Shown in pieces: positions 58,169 through 64,000 of a DNA stretch of 64,000 nt (its first letter is position 1; each line of letters begins with the position of its first letter). A model generated the notes under the pieces. It saw only the letters and a program-made list of their open reading frames with translations, was not told the DNA's origin and did no database searches. Both the position numbers and the translations under genes were made by a program. The stretch is from Synechococcus sp. HJ21-Hayes (GTDB taxonomy: Bacteria > Cyanobacteriota > Cyanobacteriia > PCC-6307 > Cyanobiaceae): positions 62,001 through 126,000 of the forward strand of contig NZ_JAGQBW010000006.1 in the NCBI RefSeq assembly GCF_024345835.1, read 5' to 3'.

Positions 58169-59185
58169 ATGGGCAGCAAGTAACTCGGCTTCTCGGATTA
58201 CGAGCTCACCACCGCCCCTACCTCGACCAACGGTCGAGCGTGGCGGAGCCACTAGAAGCAGACCAAACGGGAGACGTTTCTCTCTGAGATGGAGGCGGTG
58301 GTGCCCTGGCAGGCGCTGATCGAGCTAATCGAGCCCCACGACCCCAAAGCGAGTCAGAAAGGAGGCCGGCCTCCCTATCCACTGGCCACGATGCTGCGGG
58401 TTCATCTCCTGCAGCAGTGGTCTTCGCTCAGCGACCCGGCGATGGAAGAGGCCCTGATCGAGGTGCCCAGCATGCGCTGTTTTGCTGGCATCGAGCTGAT
58501 CAGTGACCGGATCCCTGATGAGACGACGATCCTGACCTTCCGCCACCTGCTGGAGAAGCACGATCTAGGGGAGCAGATCTTTGAGACTGTCAAAACCCAC
58601 CTCAGTGCTCGGGGCATGACGATGCGGCAGGGCACGATCGTGGATGCCACCTTGATCGCGGCGCCCAGCTCCACCAAGAACAAAGAGGGGAAGCGGGATC
58701 CGGAGATGCACCAGACCAAGAAGGGCAACCAGTGGTACTACGGGATGAAAGTCCATATCGGTGTCGACAAGGACTCCGGCCTGATCCATTCAGTCGTCAC
58801 CACAGCCGCCAACGTGCACGACCTCACCCCAGCGGCTGAGCCGTTGCATGGCGATGAGGAGGTTGTTTACGGCGATGCCGGCTACCCAGGCATCGCCAAA
58901 AGACATGAGCTGGCGGGCCATGCAACAACATTCCGAGTGGCGATGCGGCCGGGGAAACGCCGAGCACTGCCGGATATACCTGAGGGCCGGTTGGAGGATC
59001 TGGTCGAAACCGCCAAGGCCCACATCCGCTCAAAAGTGGAGCACCCATTCCGGGTGATCAAACAGCAATTCGGATTTCAGAACACCCGGCTGCGCGGCCT
59101 GGCCAAGAACAGCTGCAAGATGCATGTGCTGGCAGCCTTGACGAATCTGTTCCTGGCGCGGCGGCAGTTGCTAGCGACAGTCTGA
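58169..59185 (+). pseudogene. IS5-family transposase, disrupted at its 5' end
   Basis: The remaining frame from the ATG at 58289 encodes 298 residues with an intact DDE pattern: IVDATLIAAPSS, DAGYPGIAKR and HIRSKVEHPFRVIKQQFGF, all typical of IS5-family transposases. Upstream, from an ATG at 58169, the same frame continues the family's N-terminus (MGSK, stop, LGFSDYELTTA), then 13 codons of unrelated sequence with a second stop, then KQTKRETFLSEM running into the main ORF. The first stop (TAA) looks like a point mutation of a Gln codon; the second is in an inserted double-hairpin. Full-length function is therefore lost, though the internal ATG could give a truncated protein. IS ends were not resolved. 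Confidence 0.85.
58217..58255. repeat. 39-nt double-hairpin insertion in the transposase
   Basis: The inserted segment has two small perfect hairpins side by side. CTCGACC (58222-58228) and GGTCGAG (58232-58238) enclose AAC. GTGGC (58240-58244) and GCCAC (58248-58252) enclose GGA. It is 39 nt long, so the transposase frame is kept, and ends in an in-frame TAG. It resembles the small palindromic repeats that spread in cyanobacterial genomes. Confidence 0.7.
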
Positions 59186-59651
59186 GTATGGGAATGGTGT
59201 GTCTAAACGCCCTAAATCAGCCTCAGAAATCAGTTAAAAGAGGCTGAGAATGAGCCCATAGAGCCGCCAAGGCATGGTCTCAGACGCAGATCAGGGCCAA
59301 AAGCAGCATGGCCGATCTCAGCGGCTGCTCATGCCCCTGTTGCCCAGAAATTTCCTAGTTCTCTTTGGCGCACGATGGTTCCAGCAGCTTATGCATAGTG
59401 ATGACTCTCTTATCCCCGCTGCCGACTCTTTGCTCAGATTCGCTCCAAGGACCGACGGAACTCATTATCCTTCATCGGCCGTGCCAGGTTGTGCTTGCGG
59501 ATGGTACTGCTGATCCACTAGACCTGAAGACCGCCAAAGGCAAGAGCGAGCAGTCCCAGTTGCAGGTGTCCCCAGGTTGAGACATCCATGACTCACGAAA
59601 CATCCTCAGTTCGTAGAATCTATTTCTCCCCCTGCTCTGCGTGAGGTCCTA
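59186..59651. other. Gap after the IS remnant, no gene supported
   Basis: The first 65 bases belong to the distal part of the IS or its flank and contain an 8-bp-arm hairpin (TCAGCCTC at 59217-59224 with GAGGCTGA at 59240-59247). After that the open frames are short and none has a ribosome site with a recognisable product. I found no matching terminal inverted repeats to fix the IS boundary. Confidence 0.4.
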
Positions 59652-59825
59652 ATGCCTCTACTGCCCCGCTGGCGTTTCATGACCGATGAGGCAAAGGCGC
59701 TCACCAAGCGAACGGCCATCTCTGCTGTGGTCGTGTTAGCCGCCCTAGTGCTGCTAAGGGCTCTGCTGCCTTGGGTTGTGGTTGCCGTGATCGCCTGGTG
59801 GATTTGGAAGGCGGTTAGCAAGTAA
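59652..59825 (+). CDS. Small membrane protein, 57 aa
   Basis: A short ORF begins MPLLPRWRFMTDEAKALTKR and continues with a hydrophobic helix pair (ISAVVVLAALVLLRALLPWV and VVAVIAWWIWKAVS). A GAGGT ribosome site stands five bases before the ATG at 59652. Real translation is likely from the ribosome site, composition and clean stop. Function unknown; similar tiny membrane proteins are frequent in picocyanobacteria. Confidence 0.65.
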   Translation: MPLLPRWRFMTDEAKALTKRTAISAVVVLAALVLLRALLPWVVVAVIAWWIWKAVSK

Positions 59826-61673
59826 CCGGCAGTTGGCTTTGGATGTCCTTGCCCGATCTCCGGCCCGACTTGTTCGGGATCCCAGTGGAGGAATTCCGTG
59901 GCCATTCCTACGTCTCGTCCATGCCTTGGAACTTCTTCGGGTGGTCATCGCATAACGCCCTTGTTGCCTCCCGCCATTGGGCGGAAGGCCTTGTGGCATA
60001 ACAGGATGTCGGACTGCTCTCAGGACTGGCTGGCGCAGACGCGCATCTCAATAGGTGGTGTCGCCAGGGCATTGGATTGTTGCCGTTTTGGCGATGGCAT
60101 CACGGGTCGGCAGTAGCGGGGCGCCAAGGAGAAGAAGCAGTTGTTTTCGTACTGCGAGACCTGTCAAGGTGGAGGGTTGGTGGGTGCTGTGTCGTAGCGC
60201 ACTTGCTTCAGTGCCCCTTGCCAGAATGGTGACGCTGCTTCCTTCCAGCTCGGAACACCGCAAGGCCGGGGGCAGTACCCCGTCTTGTTCATGGCAGCTC
60301 CAGGGAGGGCTCGATCATCAAGGCTCCCCAGGGTGCCAAGCAGGGATCCGCTGCTGTCTCTGCAATGGCCATTCGCGTTGATAGGGCTGGTGCGGTGACG
60401 TATCACATCCCCGCTTGCGTTGGCCTCAACCGCACTGCCACGCCTGTGAAGAGTGATGGAGCAGGCCCCTGGGCGGGCGCCCCTCGCTGCAAGCTGGAAG
60501 AGATCCTTAAGGTTTTGCTGTGTTCGGTTCCTGGTCCAGCAAGTGCTCCAATTGCGCCAACTACTCGGGATCCCAGCAGTCGTGTGGGTTCTGTCGGGTT
60601 TGGGGCGCGGTGGTGCTTCCGGATTCGAACCTCACCAGGCAGTGCCCTCATTGGGCTAGTCGGGAAGCAGTCAGGGTTGCTTCCGCTTGAGCGACCGATC
60701 CCTAGGACGACCATCTGACTAAGCGATCTGCTTCGGACCTTTTCCTCTTCGTGATCATCGTAGTCGCCAATGCTGTCGGGGATTTACCACCCACTCTGGT
60801 GCTCAATGGCTGCAAGCCATCCCTGCTGTTCATGCCGCTGTCGATGATGTTGTTGGATTGCTGAGGTTCCACTCGCTGACAGGGTGAACTGCCTAAGTGG
60901 TGTTGGGGTGGTGTTTTTAAGTTTCCATTGCAATCGCTGCCTCGGCCCTTCTACTTGATTGGGTACCTGATGTGTAAATAGCAAGATCGGCAGTCCTTAC
61001 GCGTAGGGCGGTGAGGACAAGGTCGCCAATTCCCAGGTCTGATTCTGCTGATATTGAATGCGTTCCTTAGGGTGATGAAGCGCTCTTCAGTCAGAATCGA
61101 TATCTGCTCAGTCGCTGAACAGGCGAGTTGCAATCAGTTTGGGCATCAGCGTTGCGCAGAGCCCCTCAAGCCTCGGCAGGTGTGAAGAAATGCCCGCTTC
61201 GTGAGGACATGTGTCCCGCCCTGGCGGTTTATTCGTGATTCCTTTAGAAATGAGGGAGTAGTCGGAGTTGTTCTGAGAATCACTATTTTCCCGTCCTTGT
61301 TGGCGCTGGTGGCCCTGTTTGGTTTCCTCTTGTTGGAGCTTGTACTGCAGGTCATTGCCTGATTTCCCTGCCTTGCCGCAATAGTCGTTGCGGTGGCACC
61401 AGTCAGTGGCAGAGGAGCCGTCGTCACAAAAAAACCAATCGATTCGTCTTGCTGTTGTCTGCTTGATCTTGTTTTGCTGATCTTGTCTGTACTACTGCCA
61501 TTGTCCAGAGGATTGCTGATTGCCCAAGGAAAGGGGCGCAAAACAGCGCGTTACGGCTCCTCTCTCGTAGCCCAGCTGTGGTGGATGCCGTGATTCCAGC
61601 GCTTCTGCTCTGATGTGCGGTGAAGCATGATGGCATCATTCACTGGCTGTTGCTCCCATCTGATTGACCTGAT
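59826..61673. other. 1.85-kb stretch without supported genes
   Basis: Every frame longer than 60 codons here has shadow-like composition (Ser/Pro/Arg/Cys-rich), no ribosome site and no family feature. One weak candidate is a 53-codon frame from a GTG at 61201 to a TGA at 61360-61362, with a hydrophobic C-terminal helix (FPSLLALVALFGFLLLELVL). The region is bracketed by the tRNA-Ser/IS zone and several small genes, so it looks like degraded accessory DNA. No tRNA, rRNA or known regulatory RNA was recognised by eye. Confidence 0.45.
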
Positions 61674-61877
61674 ATGACGTTCACGATCTACACCCACGAC
61701 TCCTGGGGGCTTGTCACTGTTGGCCACTATCAGTCCCTTGATCAGGCAAGAGAGGTATTCCATGCTCTCTGCAACGACCCTTGGTACAAAGACGATGGAA
61801 CCGTCAAGGGCTTGGAGTTGATGCAAAACGTAGAGGAGGGAGCTGGCTTGAGAATCGACTGGTTTGCGTTTCAGTAG
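61674..61877 (+). CDS. Conserved small cyanobacterial protein, 67 aa
   Basis: Starts MTFTIYTHDSWGLVTVGHYQ and contains SLDQAREVFHALCNDPWYKD, then GTVKGLELMQNVEEGAGLRI and a terminal WFAFQ. The even pattern of conserved-looking aromatics and charges suggests a folded soluble domain, and I associate it with a widespread picocyanobacterial hypothetical family. No signal or membrane segment. Function unknown. Confidence 0.7.
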   Translation: MTFTIYTHDSWGLVTVGHYQSLDQAREVFHALCNDPWYKDDGTVKGLELMQNVEEGAGLRIDWFAFQ

Positions 61878-61960
61878 GCCTGAGCCTTTTGGGCAATCGC
61901 CTTGTCCTTCTCATCTGCAGCAACGTTGCACTTGGTCCCTATTGGAATTAACGCCTATAA

Positions 61961-61987
61961 AAAAGCGGACCCGTCCAGGACCCGCTC
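61961..61987 (-). terminator. Weak intrinsic terminator, minus-strand sense
   Basis: An A-run on the plus strand precedes AGCGG, which pairs with CCGCT of the downstream arm, with two further inner C-G pairs across an internal loop. Read on the minus strand this is a hairpin then a T-run. It would serve the leftward small membrane gene starting at 62227; the stem is short. Confidence 0.4.
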
Positions 61988-62056
61988 GATGACCAGCATT
62001 ATTCTATGAACTTGTGTGAAGGTACCGTGGGGTCTTGGGCTTGCGGGCTTGAGGTT

Positions 62057-62227
62057 TCAGCTCCTCCCTTGATCTCGCTGCCAGGTTTGCTCCAGTGCCT
62101 CTCTGAAGGTTTCAGTGCTACTGGAGGTTCCCAGGGGTTTCCGCCGGAACGCCGTGGTGAGCCGCCAAAACTTGGTGCCAGCCGCCAGCGCAAACACCAG
62201 CCATGGCACGAGAATCCAGAATTGCAT
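62057..62227 (-). CDS. Small membrane protein, 56 aa
   Basis: ATG at 62227, 56 codons to a TGA at 62057-62059. The protein has a membrane helix (FWILVPWLVFALAAGTKFW), a basic stretch (RLTTAFRRKPLG) and an amphipathic C-terminus (TETFREALEQTWQRDQGRS). This shape is shared by small picocyanobacterial membrane proteins. It lies on the same strand as the 99-aa exported protein, 63 bases upstream. Too short for the usual length cut-off but well formed. Confidence 0.65.
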   Translation of the reverse strand: MQFWILVPWLVFALAAGTKFWRLTTAFRRKPLGTSSSTETFREALEQTWQRDQGRS

Positions 62228-62289
62228 GATGTTGATTGATTGTGCCGGGCCTGAACTTCAGGTGTGGCCGGTATGAGGCCTGCTAGTCA

Positions 62290-62589
62290 TTAGTAATTAT
62301 CGCCGTATTTCACTTCGGTGCTGGCATTCATCAGTTCCACTGTGGTTTGATAGCCTTTGGCCACGGTCAATTCATGTTGAATGCCGATGTCCCTGAGAGC
62401 ATCTATGTCGAATTGCGGGGCGGTGATCCAGCTGAAGCCCTTGCCGAAGGTGTTGTCTGGATTCACGACATACCAGTGACAGGCTGTATCCGGAACGGAC
62501 ACAGAGCATTTGGTCCAGTCATTGTCCCATTGCGGGACCTGGACGAAGGACAGGGCCGCAAAGAGGAGGCCAAAAATATTGAGAAACAT
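62290..62589 (-). CDS. Exported small protein, 99 aa
   Basis: The N-terminus is a hydrophobic signal-like segment (MFLNIFGLLFAALSFVQVPQ). The mature part contains KCSVSVPDTACHWYVVNPDN with two cysteines and then FSWITAPQFDIDALRDIGIQ and a terminal EVKYGDNY. It is probably periplasmic with one disulphide. A plus-strand frame overlaps it completely but lacks such features. Function unknown. Confidence 0.65.
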   Translation of the reverse strand: MFLNIFGLLFAALSFVQVPQWDNDWTKCSVSVPDTACHWYVVNPDNTFGKGFSWITAPQFDIDALRDIGIQHELTVAKGYQTTVELMNASTEVKYGDNY

Positions 62590-62742
62590 GGGACGCTTTG
62601 GGAATCTTTACAAAATCTATCATGGGTTTTGGTTTTTGATGTTTTGTGCGTTTCCCCTGGTCTGGCCATTGCGGGCCGGTCTGGGGCGGGCGCTGCGACC
62701 TGCGGCAGGTTGCGGCAGAGTGCGCTGACATGCGGTGTTGGG

Positions 62743-62922
62743 TTGGTCGATCCTGCCTTTTTGCTTGATCCATCTCGGTTCCCGCGGCGCCTGGATCTGG
62801 ATCTGTCGGATCAGGCGGTGGAGCGTTTACAGCGTCTCAGCGCCAGCACGGGCAGGTCGGTCTCCGACCTCGCCGCCGATCTTCTTCAGCAGGCCCTTGC
62901 CGACATGCCGTCCGATCCCTGA
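62743..62922 (+). CDS. Ribbon-helix-helix-like small protein
   Basis: The C-terminal 45 residues read as an RHH domain: RRLDLDLSDQAVERLQRLSA and STGRSVSDLAADLLQQALAD. The start is uncertain; a TTG at 62743 gives 59 residues, while a longer frame overlaps the exported-protein gene on the opposite strand. Small RHH proteins of this type are often antitoxins or regulators. No toxin-like partner was recognised next to it. Confidence 0.45.
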   Translation: MVDPAFLLDPSRFPRRLDLDLSDQAVERLQRLSASTGRSVSDLAADLLQQALADMPSDP

Positions 62923-63354
62923 ATGGCTTGGGCCGGGCCCGTCAGCGCGCTCAGGCGCTGTGGCGAGGCCCTGCGGGCCGGTGCTGATCTTGGGGGCTCT
63001 GATCTCCTCGATCAGCTCGTCGCTCTCCTCTAGGCCCTGCTCGATCAGATGGGCCGCTGGGTTACTCAGGGGAGAGTCCTGCACGGTGGCTGCGCTGCTC
63101 CAGTGCCAGACACGTGGCATAGGGAAGGATCACGGATATCCTTTTGGGGCTTCTGCTCTGGGCCCTGAGGGGTGAGCCGCAGAGGCGTTGTCAGTCGCAT
63201 AGTCCATGCGAATTCCGTCTGGTGGATAGGTTCATTTTGCTTCGGTGTTGGGTCGGTTGCAGCCTGCTCCTGGTAACGATTTGCGTTCTTGTTCGAAGCA
63301 TCAGGGCGTCGTGTGGCCTGGCTTCGTCGTCATGACTTCTGCGGATCCCCTGGT
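62923..63354. other. Gap between the RHH-like gene and the Fet4-like gene, no firm gene
   Basis: A 36-codon plus-strand frame from 62923 and a minus-strand frame from 63120 both exist but neither has a ribosome site or recognisable family. I leave both out. No repeats or RNA genes seen. Confidence 0.35.
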
Positions 63355-63765
63355 TCACACCTCGGGGCTGTCTGTGTCTTCCCAGCCCTGCAGGATGGCT
63401 TGCTGTGCATCCCGGGCTAGGGCTTCGTAGCGATCCCTGAATGCATCCAGCTGCATGTCTGTGCGCTCCTCAAGGTCGAGCAGGGCGTTGTGCGCACCTT
63501 TGGTGGCTCGGATCAATTCGTCCAGCTTGATCTGCACGGCTTCCGTATCCCGGTTCTGCGTGTGCTGGATCAGAAACACCATCAGGAAGGTGATGATCGT
63601 AGTAGCCGTATTGATGGCCAGCTGCCACGTGTCGCTGTAGTGGAAGAGGGGGCCTGTGGCCAGCCAGAGCAACACCGTGCCGCAGGCCAGCATGAAGGTG
63701 CCCGATTTTCCCGTTGTTCGAGCTGCAATCTTCGAGAGCGTGCCGTACCAGGTCTTGGATTCCAT
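63355..63765 (-). CDS. Low-affinity iron permease-like protein (Fet4 family)
   Basis: The 136-residue protein has two membrane helices (MLACGTVLLWLATGPLFHY and LAINTATTIITFLMVFLIQH), the second followed directly by TQNRDTEAVQIKLDELIRAT. This is the conserved core of the bacterial low-affinity iron permease family, half the size of yeast Fet4. The C-terminal tail is charged and helical. Actual transport function in bacteria is unproven. Confidence 0.85.
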   Translation of the reverse strand: MESKTWYGTLSKIAARTTGKSGTFMLACGTVLLWLATGPLFHYSDTWQLAINTATTIITFLMVFLIQHTQNRDTEAVQIKLDELIRATKGAHNALLDLEERTDMQLDAFRDRYEALARDAQQAILQGWEDTDSPEV

Positions 63766-63800
63766 GGTTCCTGCATCAATCTGCTCAGCCTTGGTTGGCC

Positions 63801-64000
63801 TCAGCTGTGGAAGAGCAGCACCAGGCCCTTGCTCACCTGGTGAAATTCTCGTTCCTCGCGGCTTAGGTCGAGGCCCACTTCCAGGCCCTCTTTAAGGGCG
63901 TTGTCGTAGGGCGGTGGCGTGGGGGGGTGACCCTCGATCCACAGGGCCGCAATCCCCACTGGCGTGGCATGCCAGCTGAAGCAGGATGTCTGTCCGATTG
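63801..64000 (-). CDS. Conserved cyanobacterial protein, C-terminal part only
   Basis: An open frame from the right edge to a TGA at 63801-63803 gives 65 residues: WHATPVGIAALWIEGHPPTP, then YDNALKEGLEVGLDLSREER and QVSKGLVLLFHS. It continues beyond the window. The regular composition and conserved-looking Gly and aromatic residues support a real gene. Function unknown. Confidence 0.65.
   Translation of the reverse strand, partial: IGQTSCFSWHATPVGIAALWIEGHPPTPPPYDNALKEGLEVGLDLSREEREFHQVSKGLVLLFHS

Noticed and set aside
60610-60660. Sequence resembling a tRNA T arm (GGATTCGAACC on the plus strand)
   Set aside because: The arm does not pair properly and no acceptor, D or anticodon arm with correct spacing can be built around it.
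61201-61362. 53-codon frame from a GTG with a hydrophobic C-terminus
   Set aside because: Single weak helix only, no ribosome site recognised; kept as a mention in the gap entry.
62347-62742. Long plus-strand ORF upstream of the RHH-like protein
   Set aside because: Its first 130 residues overlap the exported-protein gene on the other strand and show no domain; only the C-terminal RHH part looks real.
62827-63120. Minus-strand ORF beginning MPRVWHWSSAATVQDSPLSN
   Set aside because: It overlaps the RHH-like gene, lacks a ribosome site and has no recognisable domain; the first half has some coding character, so I am not certain.
1-64000. CRISPR array or restriction-modification system
   Set aside because: No regularly spaced direct repeats and no methyltransferase or restriction-enzyme motifs were seen in any frame.

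Overview
The window comes from a high-GC picocyanobacterium of the Synechococcus/Cyanobium type. Evidence for this is chlorophyll synthase (chlG) beside petP, a phylloquinone-type MenG methyltransferase, glyQ, small membrane proteins of picocyanobacterial style and tRNA genes without encoded CCA. Species is not assigned. All identifications come from reading motifs; no database search was run.

Positions 1-20353 are the integrase-side part of a prophage inserted next to the 3' end of tRNA-Arg(UCU) (20354-20426). The other prophage end lies to the left of the window. The minus-strand arm carries a partial gene, a DUF4055-like portal, a short sigma-70-like factor without region 4, both terminase subunits, a RecB/Cas4-type nuclease, a large primase-helicase and a ribbon-helix-helix protein. 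The plus-strand arm, divergent from about 11.64 kb, carries an SF2 helicase, a YefM/YoeB pair, a VRR-NUC nuclease, an XRE-type regulator, an ERF-like annealing protein, an ssDNA-binding-like protein, a KilA-N protein, an excisionase-like HTH protein and a secreted cargo protein. It ends against the minus-strand tyrosine integrase. An A+T-richer cargo block (about 2.0-4.5 kb), encoding a DUF6338-like membrane protein and a HEPN-like protein, sits between portal and sigma factor and is a candidate defence module.

Positions 20.5-33.8 kb are core genome: rsmI, cysQ, pnp, nth-rpsN-rseP, mqo, serS, nfu and lepA. An uninterrupted 38-bp perfect palindrome lies between the convergent mqo and serS.

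Positions 34.3-44.9 kb are a type IV pilus locus. Four minor-pilin-like genes on the plus strand converge on a minus-strand array. That array runs from a PilA-like major pilin through five more pilin-like genes, one of them a fusion of a pilin N-terminus to a von Willebrand factor A domain with a full MIDAS motif. It continues directly into a receiver-only regulator, a sensor kinase and an OmpR-type regulator. This looks like a pilus/adhesion system with its own two-component control. comEC, for DNA uptake, lies 10 kb further on.

Positions 45.2-57.9 kb are core genome again: an ABC permease, trmH, an alkyltransferase-like gene, rsmB, petP-chlG-pbp, hisF, menG, glyQ, a LysM protein, comEC and tRNA-Ser(CGA). 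After tRNA-Ser the sequence becomes accessory. It holds an IS5-family transposase remnant split by a 39-nt double-hairpin insertion, long stretches with no supported genes, and scattered small genes (57-aa and 56-aa membrane proteins, a 67-aa protein, a 99-aa exported protein, an RHH-like protein and a Fet4-like permease). A partial cyanobacterial gene runs off the right edge.
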